A stretch of 64,000 nt of DNA. Source: Hymenobacter canadensis (GTDB taxonomy: Bacteria > Bacteroidota > Bacteroidia > Cytophagales > Hymenobacteraceae). Each line of letters begins with the position of its first letter. Position 1 is the stretch's first letter. The DNA is taken from assembly GCF_027359925.1 (NCBI RefSeq), contig NZ_CP114767.1, forward strand, positions 3,763,501-3,827,500, in the 5' to 3' direction. The notes beneath the pieces are model-generated. The model worked only from the letters and a program-made list of their open reading frames with translations. It was not told where the DNA came from and ran no database searches. The position numbers and the translations under genes are program-made. This document shows positions 1 through 7,968 of this stretch, one piece after another.

Positions 1-240
1 GCTGCCGCGCAGGGCGCAAAGGAAAAACGCATACTATCAGAGGTTTGAAGGGCAGGGGGAAAGTTTTTCAGGCTATACGGCCGGTTGCGCCGGTGGTTGG
101 GAAACAGCGAGAATCAGGCCCTCAAAAAAAAGTTCCGCAGGCCGCTTAAACTATATAGTGCGTTGTGCTTCCAAGCAACGAAACCCCGGGAGTTTCACTA
201 CACGCCAACATCTTTTCTTCTTCCTAAGCCACTCGTCCCC

Positions 241-1095
241 ATGAAAGCCTCTTTCCGCTCCCTCAGTCTGGCTGCCCTCACGGGCGGCGTGCTCCTGTTC
301 AGCACCGCCTCCTGCAACAAAGACAACGACCCGGCCGCCCCCGAAAGCGTGGTATCGGCCGAGGATTCCGGTGCCGCTGAAGACGAAACCGGCAGCCTCA
401 ACGACCTGGTAGAAGCCGCCGCTCCCGCCGATGCCAGCCTACCGAACGGCGCCGTCGCCGAGCCTGCCGACCTGGCCCGCGTGCTTTCAGGCTGCGCCAC
501 CCGCACTTGGAACCCCGCCACCCGCACCCTTACCCTCGACTTCGGCACCACCAACTGCATCAGCCCCAACGGCGTGGCGCACCGCGGCAAAATCGTAGCC
601 GTCTTCACCGGCCCGTTCCGCCAGCAGGGCTCCACCGTCACCATCACGCTCGTCGACTACTTCCGCAACGACAACCAGCACACCGGCACCCGCGTCATCA
701 GCAACCTCGGCGACGGTTCCTACTCGCTCAACGTGCAGAACGCCAGCGTCATCAAAACGGATGGCACCCACTCCTGGACTTCGCAGCGCGTCTACACCCG
801 CCGCGCCGGCCAGGCCACCCGCACCATCCTCGACGACCAGTACTCGGTGACGGGCAGCGCCAGCGGCACCAACCGCAACAACGTGCAGTACACGGCCACC
901 ATTCAGCAGCCATTGCTCAAGGTGTTTACGGCTGGCTGCGCCCGGTTCTTCACGGCCGGCACCGTTAGCATCGAGAATTCGCGCGGCAAAAGCCTGCTCC
1001 TCAACTACGACCCCACCGGCACCCAGGCCTGCGACAATATTGCGTCCGTGACCTGCAACGGCCGCACGCGCACCATCCGGTTGGGCGGGCGCTAG
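241..1095 (+). CDS. Secreted lipoprotein, unknown function
   Basis: This 284-residue protein begins with a lipoprotein signal peptide: Lys/Arg n-region, hydrophobic core, then lipobox STASC with the acylated Cys at about residue 25. An acidic, Asn/Lys-containing segment (NKDND) follows, a pattern that in Bacteroidota can direct lipoproteins to the cell surface. An Ala/Glu/Pro-rich linker (about 30-80) precedes a Thr-rich region likely to be beta-structured, with several Cys that could form disulfides. The frame stays open upstream to base 85, but only the ATG at 241 places a proper signal peptide at the N-terminus. No catalytic motif or family is recognised. It stands alone and converges on ispD, with a hairpin terminator between them. 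The 240 bases upstream hold nothing I can support. Confidence 0.8.
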   Translation: MKASFRSLSLAALTGGVLLFSTASCNKDNDPAAPESVVSAEDSGAAEDETGSLNDLVEAAAPADASLPNGAVAEPADLARVLSGCATRTWNPATRTLTLDFGTTNCISPNGVAHRGKIVAVFTGPFRQQGSTVTITLVDYFRNDNQHTGTRVISNLGDGSYSLNVQNASVIKTDGTHSWTSQRVYTRRAGQATRTILDDQYSVTGSASGTNRNNVQYTATIQQPLLKVFTAGCARFFTAGTVSIENSRGKSLLLNYDPTGTQACDNIASVTCNGRTRTIRLGGR

Positions 1096-1121
1096 AATTC
1101 GGTTTCAACCTACACGAAATG

Positions 1122-1145
1122 GCCGCCCTGCAAGTGCAGGGCGGC
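1122..1145. terminator. Bidirectional hairpin terminator
   Basis: An 11-base inverted repeat (GCCGCCCTGCA and its complement) with a 2-base centre (in practice about a 10-bp stem and 4-base loop) lies between the convergent lipoprotein and ispD genes. It is followed by CTATTT on the plus strand. Position and structure fit a shared terminator. Confidence 0.6.
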
Positions 1146-1179
1146 TATTTCGTTGTCTGAGCCAGTCGGAGTAAAAAGC

Positions 1180-1884
1180 CTATAACTGCTGATTGCGCAG
1201 CAGCACCTCGGCCAGCAGCATATCCTCTGGCGTCGTGATTTTGAGGTTGCGGTAGTCGCCTTCCACGATATGAATGGCGTGCAGGTCCTCTACCACGCTG
1301 GCGTCGTCGGTGAAGGTGCTGAGCTCCGGCAACTGGTAGGCCCGGCGCAGCAGGTTGATTTCGAAGCACTGCGGCGTCTGTACCAGCCGCAGCCGGGCCC
1401 GGTTCAGGGCGTAGGAACCCTGCTGGCTCAGGTTGCGCACCGAGTCCTTGGGCACCACGGCCGCCACCGCCGCGCCGTGGTTGTACGCAGCCTCGAAGGT
1501 GCTTTCTATCACCCGGTTGGGCGTGAGGGGCCGCACGCCGTCGTGCACGGCCACGGTGCCGGCAGCCTCGTCGGCCAGCAAGACCAGGCCGCACTTCACC
1601 GAGGCCCAGCGCGTAGCACCGCCAACAACCAGCTCGTGCGGCGGCACCTGCGCGTGTTGGGCACACAGCGCCTGCCAGGTAGCCACCTGCTCGGCGGGCA
1701 GCACCACAATCAGCCGGCGCACACCCAGCGCGGCATCAGCAAAGCGGCGCAGCGTGTGCAGTAGCACCGGCTCACCGAGGAGCGGCAGAAATTGCTTGGG
1801 CTGCTCGGTGCCCATGCGCGAACCGCTGCCGCCGGCTACCAGAATGGCAAAGCGGTGATGTGGAGAAGAGGAAGCAGATGCCAC
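1180..1884 (-). CDS. ispD: 2-C-methyl-D-erythritol 4-phosphate cytidylyltransferase
   Basis: IspD transfers CMP from CTP to 2-C-methyl-D-erythritol 4-phosphate, the third step of the non-mevalonate isoprenoid pathway, in the cytoplasm. The 234-residue length is normal. Near the N-terminus is the nucleotide-binding signature LVAGGSGSRMG followed by PKQFLPL. Further on are HDGVRPL (the family HDxxRP motif) and the C-terminal DDASVVE segment. The start is GTG at 1884, because no in-frame ATG precedes the nucleotide-binding loop. It lies downstream of queA on the same strand but is separated from it by a strong hairpin, so it may be partly uncoupled. The pathway supplies precursors for quinones and for the carotenoids implied by the lycopene cyclase at 5787. 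Confidence 0.95.
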   Translation of the reverse strand: MASASSSPHHRFAILVAGGSGSRMGTEQPKQFLPLLGEPVLLHTLRRFADAALGVRRLIVVLPAEQVATWQALCAQHAQVPPHELVVGGATRWASVKCGLVLLADEAAGTVAVHDGVRPLTPNRVIESTFEAAYNHGAAVAAVVPKDSVRNLSQQGSYALNRARLRLVQTPQCFEINLLRRAYQLPELSTFTDDASVVEDLHAIHIVEGDYRNLKITTPEDMLLAEVLLRNQQL

Positions 1885-1922
1885 AGGCGAGAAAGAAAAG
1901 AAATCAGTTCGGCCGTAAAAGT

Positions 1923-1955
1923 AAACGCCCGGCCGCTGAAAGCGGCCGGGCGTTT
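1923..1955 (-). terminator. Hairpin terminator after queA
   Basis: A perfect 14-base inverted repeat (AAACGCCCGGCCGC and complement) with a 5-base loop lies downstream of queA and upstream of ispD on the minus strand. It is followed by a short T-rich stretch. Confidence 0.65.
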
Positions 1956-2006
1956 GTGCGTAGCGCAGAAACCCGGTGTCCGGGCGCTGCTATCTACGGC
2001 AACAAT

Positions 2007-3059
2007 CTACAGAATCAGCATGGCGTCGCCATAGCTGAAAAACTTGTATTTCTCCTTGATAGCCAGCTTATAAGCCTCAATCAGCAGCTCGTGGCCGGCG
2101 AAGGCCGAGGCCATCATCATCAGCGTGCTTTCTGGGGTGTGGAAGTTGGTGAGCAGGCAGTTGGCGATTTTGAAATCGTACGGCGGGAAGATAAACCGGT
2201 CTGTCCAACCCTCGTTGGCCTTCAGGCGCAGGTTAGCCGAAACCGACGACTCCATGGCGCGCATCGACGTGGTACCAACGGCGCACACGCGCTTCTTGGC
2301 ATCCAGCGCCTTATTCACCACCGTGGCTGTCGAGCCGGGCACGAAGAAGTTCTCCGAGTCCATTTTGTGCTTGGTCAGGTCTTCCACATCCACGGGGCGG
2401 AAGGTGCCGAGGCCTACGTGCAGCGTTACGGGTGCCACTTCCACTCCTTTGATTTCCAGGCGCTTCAGTACCTCACGGGTGAAGTGCAGGCCGGCCGAAG
2501 GCGCGGCTACGGCGCCGGTGTTCTTGGCGTAGATCGTCTGGTAGCGCTCTTTGTCGGCGGGCTCGGCTTCGCGGGTGATGCTCTCGCGGGGCAGCGGCGT
2601 TTCGCCGAGGTTGTGCAGGGCTTTGTAGAACTCCTCGTCGGTGCCATCAAACAGGAACTTGATGGTGCGGCCGCGGGAGGTGGTGTTGTCGATTACTTCG
2701 GCTACCACTTCGCCTTCCTCATCAAAGTACAGCTTGTTGCCGACGCGGATTTTGCGGGCCGGGTCTACCAACACGTCCCAAAGGTGAATTTCCTTGTTCA
2801 GTTCGCGCAACAGAAACACTTCAATCTTGGCGCCGGTCTTCTCCTTGTTGCCGTAGAGCCGGGCCGGAAACACCTTGGTGTCGTTGACCACGAATACGTC
2901 GCCTTCGCCGAAATACTCAATGATATCCTTGAACACGCGGTGCTCGATCTTGCCGGTGCTGCGATGCAGCACCATCAGGCGCGATTCGTCACGGTTCTTG
3001 GCCGGGTGCTGGGCAAGCAGGGCCTCGGGTAGTTCGAATTTGAATTCGGTGAGCTTCAT
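2007..3059 (-). CDS. queA: S-adenosylmethionine:tRNA ribosyltransferase-isomerase
   Basis: QueA transfers and isomerises the ribosyl group of SAM onto preQ1-modified tRNA to give epoxyqueuosine, in the cytoplasm. The 350-residue product matches the family length and shows its conserved segments: [13 protein letters not shown] near the N-terminus, [25 protein letters not shown], and the C-terminal [21 protein letters not shown]. The frame continues upstream to 3119, but the ATG at 3059 ([11 protein letters not shown]) aligns with the usual QueA N-terminus, so it is preferred. No other queuosine gene is nearby. Confidence 0.95.
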   Translation of the reverse strand: MKLTEFKFELPEALLAQHPAKNRDESRLMVLHRSTGKIEHRVFKDIIEYFGEGDVFVVNDTKVFPARLYGNKEKTGAKIEVFLLRELNKEIHLWDVLVDPARKIRVGNKLYFDEEGEVVAEVIDNTTSRGRTIKFLFDGTDEEFYKALHNLGETPLPRESITREAEPADKERYQTIYAKNTGAVAAPSAGLHFTREVLKRLEIKGVEVAPVTLHVGLGTFRPVDVEDLTKHKMDSENFFVPGSTATVVNKALDAKKRVCAVGTTSMRAMESSVSANLRLKANEGWTDRFIFPPYDFKIANCLLTNFHTPESTLMMMASAFAGHELLIEAYKLAIKEKYKFFSYGDAMLIL

Positions 3060-3160
3060 AGGGTCAGGAACGGCAATAGCTGGGGAAGCTAACGAAAATT
3101 TGAGCCGGCGAAAGTACATAGATTTGCCGGATTAATCGGTATTTTTCGGGCGAAAAGGTT

Positions 3161-3260
3161 AAAGGACGTCATGCTGAGCTTGTCGAAGCATCTCTACTGT
3201 GGGTAATCAGAATTACTTTGGCGGTAGAGATGCTTCGGCAGGCTCAGCATGACGTTCTTT
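3161..3260. repeat. REPIN-like palindrome, ATGCT type
   Basis: Two 37-base arms (3161-3197 and 3224-3260) are inverted repeats with three mismatches, separated by a 26-base spacer. Each arm also folds alone: ATGCT pairs with AGCAT around a loop of about 11 bases (GAGCTTGTCGA in the left arm). Other members are at 11710, 30455, 37068, 39000, 40777, 41181 and 42636. It lies between divergent genes (queA and the permease), so it is not a terminator here. Confidence 0.85.
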
Positions 3261-3297
3261 GTTTCATCAAAAAAGAAACCAATTCCAGCTCTCACTT

Positions 3298-4560
3298 ATG
3301 AAAGCATTGCGCCTGACTCTGGAAAGCTTCCGCTTCGCGTGGCAAGCCCTCAAAGCGAACCTTCTGCGCACAATCCTTTCGCTGCTGGGCGTCACGGTGG
3401 GCATTTTCGCCATCATTGCCGTGCTTACCGTCGTCGATTCGCTGGAGGCCAACGTGCGCCAGAGCATGAGCTTCGTTGGCGACAAGGTGATTTACGTGAT
3501 GAAAATGCCCTGGACCTTCGACCAGCCTGACTACCCGTGGTGGCGCTATTTCCAGCGGCCGGCGCCCACCGTGCGCGAGTTCCGCGAGCTGCAGCGCATG
3601 CTCTCCGACAACCAGCGGGGCGTGGCCCTGTATGCCGCTACCGGCGGCAACACCCTGCGCATGGGCTCCAACAGCATGGAAGGCTGCGCGCTGATGGGGG
3701 TCTCGTTTGAGTACCGCACCGTGTCGGATTTGCCGATTGCGGAGGGGCGCTACTTCACGCAGCAGGAGATTGACGCCGCCCGCAACGTGGCCATCGTGGG
3801 GGCCGATATTGCCACCAACCTGTTTCCGAACGGCTCGGCGCTGGGCAAGCAGTTCAAGGCCAAAGGGCTGTCTTTCACCATCATTGGGGTGGTGAAGAAG
3901 GAGGGCAAGAAGATCATCGACACGCCCAGCAACGACACCAACTGCATCATTCCGTTCGGGTCGTTCACCAAGATGTTTGCCCTGAGCACCAACGGCTTTA
4001 CGGGCGTGACGCCCACCATTGCCGTGAAGGGCCGCGAAGAAGACACCGGCCTGCTCGACCTGGAGTACGAAATGAAGGGCCTGCTGCGCAACATCCGCAC
4101 CCTCAAGCCCCGCGAGGAAGACAACTTCGCCCTCAACCGCCCCGAGATGATTGCCAACATGGTGGGCAAGCTCTTTTCCGTCATCGGGCTGGCCGGCTGG
4201 GTGATTGGGGGCTTTGCCATGGTGGTGGGCGGCTTCGGTATTGCCAACATCATGTTTGTGTCGGTGAAGGAGCGCACCAATATCATCGGCATTCAGAAGT
4301 CGCTGGGGGCCAAAAACTACTTTATTTTGTTCCAGTTTCTGTTTGAGGCCGTGTTCCTGTGTTTGCTGGGCGGCGCCACCGGCATCTTCCTGGTCTGGCT
4401 GATTACGCTGGTGCCGCAGGACGCCATGCCGCTCACGCTCTCGGCCTGGAACATCACGCTGGGCCTCACCGTGTCGGTGGTGATTGGTATGCTGGCCGGC
4501 ATCATTCCGGCCGTGCTGGCTGCCAACCTCGACCCCGTTATTGCCATCCGGAGCAAGTAG
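3298..4560 (+). CDS. MacB/FtsX-type ABC transporter permease
   Basis: This 420-residue integral membrane protein has the MacB layout: one N-terminal transmembrane helix (about 22-44), a large periplasmic MacB-PCD-like domain (about 45-280), and three C-terminal helices carrying the FtsX permease core. Recognisable family segments include NLLRTILSLLGVTVGIFAII at the N-terminus and NIMFVSVKERTNIIGIQKSLGA in shortened form near the C-terminal helices. Such permeases form mechanotransmission pumps with a MacB-type ATPase and usually a periplasmic adaptor. Neither is adjacent, so the ATPase partner must lie elsewhere. The ATG at 3298 is chosen because it puts the first helix near the N-terminus; upstream codons fall next to the palindrome. 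Confidence 0.88.
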   Translation: MKALRLTLESFRFAWQALKANLLRTILSLLGVTVGIFAIIAVLTVVDSLEANVRQSMSFVGDKVIYVMKMPWTFDQPDYPWWRYFQRPAPTVREFRELQRMLSDNQRGVALYAATGGNTLRMGSNSMEGCALMGVSFEYRTVSDLPIAEGRYFTQQEIDAARNVAIVGADIATNLFPNGSALGKQFKAKGLSFTIIGVVKKEGKKIIDTPSNDTNCIIPFGSFTKMFALSTNGFTGVTPTIAVKGREEDTGLLDLEYEMKGLLRNIRTLKPREEDNFALNRPEMIANMVGKLFSVIGLAGWVIGGFAMVVGGFGIANIMFVSVKERTNIIGIQKSLGAKNYFILFQFLFEAVFLCLLGGATGIFLVWLITLVPQDAMPLTLSAWNITLGLTVSVVIGMLAGIIPAVLAANLDPVIAIRSK

Positions 4561-4625
4561 GGCGTTTGGCGAAAGCGGCCTCCGCCCGGACCTGTCGCCA
4601 TTTCGTAATGATATGGCTATTTAGT

Positions 4626-4661
4626 GTTAACAAATCGTTAACTTGCCTGTCCGTACTTTTG
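4626..4661 (+). promoter_or_regulatory. Double GTTAAC site and TACTTTTG -7 box
   Basis: Two GTTAAC palindromes (4626-4631 and 4637-4642) are spaced exactly 11 bp apart, one helical turn. They are followed by TACTTTTG (4654-4661), a full match to the Bacteroidota -7 consensus TAnnTTTG. A clear -33 TTG at 20-bp spacing is missing, so promoter activity is uncertain. The box points at the LOG-family gene, but a terminator hairpin begins 3 bases after it. Confidence 0.4.
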
Positions 4662-4663
4662 GT

Positions 4664-4691
4664 CGCCCCGTTCTCGCGGGGCGGCTTTCTT
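4664..4691 (+). terminator. Terminator hairpin with T-run
   Basis: The stem CGCCCCG/CGGGGCG (4664-4670 and 4677-4683) has a 6-base loop and is followed by GGCTTTCTTTTTTT. It would end transcription from the permease gene. It could also act as a leader hairpin for the LOG-family gene, because a promoter-like box lies just upstream. Confidence 0.75.
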
Positions 4692-4767
4692 TTTTTCAAA
4701 TTCCCCCCTTTTCCTTTTTGGCCCTCGGCGCCCTGCCGGCCGCCATTAGTAAGTAGCGTACCAGATT

Positions 4768-5631
4768 ATGACCAAGCTTAAGAAGACCAGCCGCACCAAG
4801 GTGGCCGATGAAGTACTGAACGCCGGGAGCGGGCAGACCATCATGCAGCCCAACGTAAACGACAATAAAGTTAAGACCATCAGCGACATCCGCGAGCAGA
4901 CCCACGGCGAGCGGACGGTGCAGGTAGACGACGAGCAGCGCATCCGCAAGGCGTTTGTCGATAAAGACTGGAACGAAATCAAGATTGCCGACTCCTGGCA
5001 GATCTTCAAGGTGATGGCCGAGTTCGTGGAGGGCTTCGAGAAAATGTCCAAAATCGGCCCCTGCGTATCCATCTTCGGCTCGGCCCGCACCAAGGCCGAT
5101 AACCCGTACTACAAGATGGCCGAGGAAATTGCGGCCAAGCTGGTGCGCCACGGCTACGGCGTTATCACGGGCGGTGGCCCCGGCATCATGGAGGCCGGCA
5201 ACAAGGGCGCCCACTCGGAGGGCGGCCGCTCGGTGGGCCTCAACATTGAGCTGCCTTTCGAGCAGTTCAACAACATCTACATCGACCCCGACAAAATCAT
5301 CAACTTCGACTACTTCTTCGTGCGGAAGGTGATGTTTGTGAAGTACGCGCAGGGCTTCATCGGCATGCCCGGCGGCTTCGGGACGCTGGACGAGCTGTTT
5401 GAGGCCATCACGCTGATCCAGACCAAGAAAATCGGGCGTTTCCCCATCGTGCTGGTGGGCACCAAGTACTGGCAGGGCATGTTCGACTGGATTCAGCAGG
5501 TGATGCTGGAAGACGAGCAGAACATCTCGCCCGAGGACATGAACCTGGTGCAGCTGGTAGACGACGCCGAGTCGGCCGTGAAAATCATCGACGATTTCTA
5601 CAGCAAGTACCTGCTGTCGCCGAACTTCTAA
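4768..5631 (+). CDS. LOG-family nucleotide 5'-monophosphate phosphoribohydrolase
   Basis: This 287-residue protein belongs to the Rossmann-fold LOG family (TIGR00730), whose characterised members hydrolyse cytokinin riboside 5'-monophosphates or ordinary purine nucleotides to base plus ribose 5-phosphate. The defining motif PGGFGTLDELFE (PGGxGTxxE) is present near residue 200, and the nucleotide-binding segment GVITGGGPGIMEAGNKGA is near residue 130. About 90 N-terminal residues, rich in Lys and charged residues, precede the catalytic domain. Such an extension occurs in longer LOG proteins and may mediate oligomerisation. Old annotations as lysine decarboxylase are not supported by this motif. 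A strong terminator follows at 5713. Confidence 0.9.
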   Translation: MTKLKKTSRTKVADEVLNAGSGQTIMQPNVNDNKVKTISDIREQTHGERTVQVDDEQRIRKAFVDKDWNEIKIADSWQIFKVMAEFVEGFEKMSKIGPCVSIFGSARTKADNPYYKMAEEIAAKLVRHGYGVITGGGPGIMEAGNKGAHSEGGRSVGLNIELPFEQFNNIYIDPDKIINFDYFFVRKVMFVKYAQGFIGMPGGFGTLDELFEAITLIQTKKIGRFPIVLVGTKYWQGMFDWIQQVMLEDEQNISPEDMNLVQLVDDAESAVKIIDDFYSKYLLSPNF

Positions 5632-5632
5632 A

Positions 5633-5834
5633 TCACGGATTTAGCCGGATTTATCGGATTGCACGGATTCGTTTTGGGCAGTCTGATGACCAGGCCGGAT
5701 GCACGTAAGGAGAAGCCGCTTCCAACGAAGCGGCTTTTTCGTTGTTCTTTAGTGCCCGCATAACGCACCCATAGCCTGCTCCTTCCGTGTCTGCCTCCGT
5801 GAAATCCGACGAATCCGTGTCAACCCGTGAATTT
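5633..5834. repeat. Inverted word-repeat element (CGGATT word)
   Basis: The left arm 5633-5671 has four degenerate copies of a CGGATT word spaced 9-10 bases apart. The right arm 5795-5834 carries its complement (AATCCG, ATCCG) in similar spacing. The left arm starts just after the stop codon of the LOG-family gene, and the right arm forms the first codons of the lycopene cyclase gene. A terminator lies between the arms. The same architecture with different words occurs at 7871, 17048, 18699, 60375, 60927 and 62154. Confidence 0.6.
5713..5740 (+). terminator. Terminator after LOG-family gene
   Basis: The perfect stem AAGCCGCTT/AAGCGGCTT (5713-5721 and 5728-5736) has a 6-base loop and runs into TTTT, a classic intrinsic terminator on the plus strand. 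Confidence 0.85.
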
Positions 5835-6992
5835 GACTACCTGATTGTGGGTGGCGGGGCGGCGGGCCTGAGCCTGGCCTACCACATCAGCCAGGAGCCG
5901 CGCCTAGCCGGCAAGCGGGTGCTGCTGCTGGAACCCGAGGCCAAAGACCAGAACGACCGGACCTGGTCGTTTTGGACCGATGGGCCGATGCTGTTCGATG
6001 GTATTGTGGCGCACGAATGGGAGCAGCTGGCGTTCCGCAGCCCCGGTTTCGAGCAGGTATTTCCATTGAAGCGCCACCGCTACAAGATGATTCGGGGGCT
6101 GGATTTCTACCGGTTTGTGCGGGCGGCGCTGGCGGCTAATCCGCAGCAGTTCACGCTGGTGACGGCAGCAGTTGAGACGCTGGAAAACACGCCCGAGGGC
6201 GTGCGTGCCACCAGCCCGGCCGGCACCTACACCGCCCGCTACACCTTCGACAGCCGCCCGCCGCAGCTGCAGCCGCAGCCGCAGAAGCACCGCTACCTGC
6301 TGCAGCATTTTGTGGGCTGGGAGGTGGCAACCGACCACGACGCATTCGACCCTGCCACGGTGGAATTCATGGATTTCCGGGGCGAGCAGCACCAGGAGGC
6401 GCGCTTCATCTACGTGCTGCCGTTCAGCAAACGGCGGGCGCTGGTGGAGTACACGCTGTTTTCGGCGCAGGTGCTGCCGCAGGCGGAGTATGAGCACGCC
6501 ATGCGCGCCTATCTGGAGCAGCTGGGCATAACGGATTTCCGGATTGAGGCAGTGGAGATTGGCGCCATCCCGATGACCGACCATCCCATGCCTGCGTCGG
6601 CGGGGCCGAACATCATCAACCTGGGCACGCGGGCCGGGCGGGCCAAGCCCAGCACCGGCTACGCCTTCAAGCGCATCCAGGAGCACTCGGTGCGGCTGGT
6701 GGCCGCGCTGGCCGCCACCGGCCAGCCCCCGCACAACCTCACCGGCGACCGGTGGCAGTTTGGCATGTTCGATGCGTTGCTTCTGGATATCATGCAGCGG
6801 CGCGGCGAAACCACGCGCGACATCTTCACTGAACTGTTTCGCCACAACCCGGTGGAGCGCATCTTCGACTTCTTGGACGAGCGCACCTCGGCCCTGACCA
6901 ACCTGCGGGTGATGAACTCCGTGACGCCCTGGCCGTTTCTGCGCTCCATCGGGCACGTGCTGCGGGGCCGGCCCGGGCAGCGTAAGGCCTAA
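5787..6992 (+). CDS. crtY: Lycopene beta-cyclase, FAD-dependent
   Basis: This 401-residue flavoprotein of the CrtY/CrtL family cyclises the ends of lycopene to beta-rings, a membrane-associated step of carotenoid synthesis. The FAD dinucleotide-binding motif DYLIVGGGAAGLSLAYH is at about residues 18-34. The family segment NDRTWSFWTDG is near residue 53, and the conserved GTRAGRAKPSTGYAF is near residue 280. The GTG start at 5787 is the first usable codon, but the first 15 or so residues (MSASVKSDESVST) are encoded by a repeat arm and may not be ancestral. No other carotenoid gene is nearby. Substrate is inferred from family only. Confidence 0.88.
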   Translation: MSASVKSDESVSTREFDYLIVGGGAAGLSLAYHISQEPRLAGKRVLLLEPEAKDQNDRTWSFWTDGPMLFDGIVAHEWEQLAFRSPGFEQVFPLKRHRYKMIRGLDFYRFVRAALAANPQQFTLVTAAVETLENTPEGVRATSPAGTYTARYTFDSRPPQLQPQPQKHRYLLQHFVGWEVATDHDAFDPATVEFMDFRGEQHQEARFIYVLPFSKRRALVEYTLFSAQVLPQAEYEHAMRAYLEQLGITDFRIEAVEIGAIPMTDHPMPASAGPNIINLGTRAGRAKPSTGYAFKRIQEHSVRLVAALAATGQPPHNLTGDRWQFGMFDALLLDIMQRRGETTRDIFTELFRHNPVERIFDFLDERTSALTNLRVMNSVTPWPFLRSIGHVLRGRPGQRKA

Positions 6993-7008
6993 GAGGCTTT
7001 GGCGAACA

Positions 7009-7104
7009 ATGTAGAGACGCAATATTTTGCGTCTAGTCGTTGCTGAAGTTGTTTAAAGCAACCTTCCGTTCAACGACGATACGCAAAATATTGCGTCTCT
7101 ACAT
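7009..7104. repeat. GTAGAGACGC palindromic element
   Basis: Two 34-base arms (7009-7042 and 7071-7104) are near-perfect inverted repeats. Each arm also folds alone: AGACGCAA pairs with TTGCGTCT around TATT. The spacer is 28 bases. The two-hairpin layout matches the ATGCT/ATTCC elements, but the sequence differs. It lies between convergent genes (crtY and an ABC ATPase) and could also end transcription from either side, although it has no T-run. Confidence 0.8.
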
Positions 7105-7146
7105 CGTGCTGCATGCCAATAGACTAATTCAAAAAGCTTCTAAGCG

Positions 7147-7890
7147 CTACCTAACTGCCAACGATTCTTCGCTTTCCAGAAACGCGCGGGCGGCCTGCAC
7201 GGTGGCCGGCGTGAGCGGCTGTAGGGTAGGAACTGAGGCCGACAGGTTGAGCAGGTAGCCGCCGGGCAGCGCCAGCAGGTTGTCGAGGTCGTGGGTGATG
7301 CAGAGTACGGTGCGCTGCTGCTCCTGCACCCAGCTCAGCAGCAGATCGAACACGCGGCGGCGGTAGTATACATCAAGCTGCTGGGTGGGCTCGTCGAGCA
7401 GGTAGAGGGGCGCATCCTGCAAACTGAGCTGGGCCAGCCACACCAGCTGCTGCTCGCCGCCGGAGAGCAGCGAGAAGTCGCGCCCGGCGAGGTGGGCGCC
7501 GCCTACGTGGGCCAGAGCGGCATCGGCCAGCTGATAATCGGTAGTAGAGTAGGCGCTGAGCAGGCCGTGGTGGCGGTAACGGCCCATCACCACCAGTTCC
7601 CGCACCCGAATCGGGAAACCCACGGTGGTGCGCTGGGGCAGATAAGCCAGATGGCCATCGGCGGCCGGGCGGCGGAGCGTGCGCAGGTCGTGACCACCGA
7701 CCTCAATAGTGCCTTGGTAGGGAATCTGGCCGGTAAGGGCCCGGAACAGGGTGGTTTTGCCGCAGCCGTTGTGCCCCACAATGGCCACAAAAGCGGGCTC
7801 AGTCACGCACAAAAAAAGGTTGCGGAGCAGAACACGCTGTTCATACCCCGCAACCAGATTTTCGACAGAAAGTATTGAGTACTGAGACAT
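7147..7890 (-). CDS. ABC transporter ATP-binding protein, FecE/siderophore type
   Basis: This 247-residue single-domain ABC ATPase has Walker A GHNGCGKTT (about 38-46), Q-loop LAYLPQRTTVGF, signature LSGGEQQ, Walker B LYLLDEPTQQLD and switch His CITHD. The Q-loop region followed by VMGRYRHHG resembles ATPases that energise uptake of Fe-siderophore, haem or cobalamin (FecE/BtuD group). No permease or binding protein is adjacent, so the substrate is unknown. The first seven codons coincide with one arm of a word-repeat element (7871-7890), so the exact start could be later. Confidence 0.85.
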   Translation of the reverse strand: MSQYSILSVENLVAGYEQRVLLRNLFLCVTEPAFVAIVGHNGCGKTTLFRALTGQIPYQGTIEVGGHDLRTLRRPAADGHLAYLPQRTTVGFPIRVRELVVMGRYRHHGLLSAYSTTDYQLADAALAHVGGAHLAGRDFSLLSGGEQQLVWLAQLSLQDAPLYLLDEPTQQLDVYYRRRVFDLLLSWVQEQQRTVLCITHDLDNLLALPGGYLLNLSASVPTLQPLTPATVQAARAFLESEESLAVR

Positions 7891-7968
7891 GCGTATTTAG
7901 GCCATACCGCCTGAAAAACGGGCTTATGCCAATACTAATTACTCAGTACTGCATACTCAATACTACTG
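7871..7968. repeat. Inverted word-repeat element (AGTATTGAG word)
   Basis: Words of the form TATTGAG/TACTGAG occur at 7871-7886, and their complements (ACTCAGTACT, ACTCAATACT) at 7931-7964. The left arm forms the start of the ABC ATPase coding sequence, and the right arm ends about 5 bases short of the DUF2795 stop codon, so the whole 80-base gap is filled. The arms match as words, not as one continuous stem. Confidence 0.5.

Noticed and set aside
85..240. N-terminal extension of the first lipoprotein
   Set aside because: The extension is basic and unrelated to a signal peptide; the ATG at 241 gives a complete lipoprotein signal.
1860..3032. Long open frame on the plus strand opposite queA and ispD
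   Set aside because: It lies wholly antisense to well-supported genes, has no family motif, and is the kind of open antisense frame expected from GC-rich third codon positions. Similar antisense frames (5904-7022, 12146-13279, 43092-44444, 54697-55914) were rejected for the same reason.
3161..3260. Palindromes as ordinary transcription terminators
   Set aside because: The element lies between divergent genes, others lie inside operons, and they lack T-runs. Real terminators with T-runs occur separately nearby (for example 11647 and 38945).
4768..5631. Lysine decarboxylase annotation for the LOG-family gene
   Set aside because: PGGxGTxxE defines nucleotide phosphoribohydrolases of the LOG family; no PLP-binding site is present.
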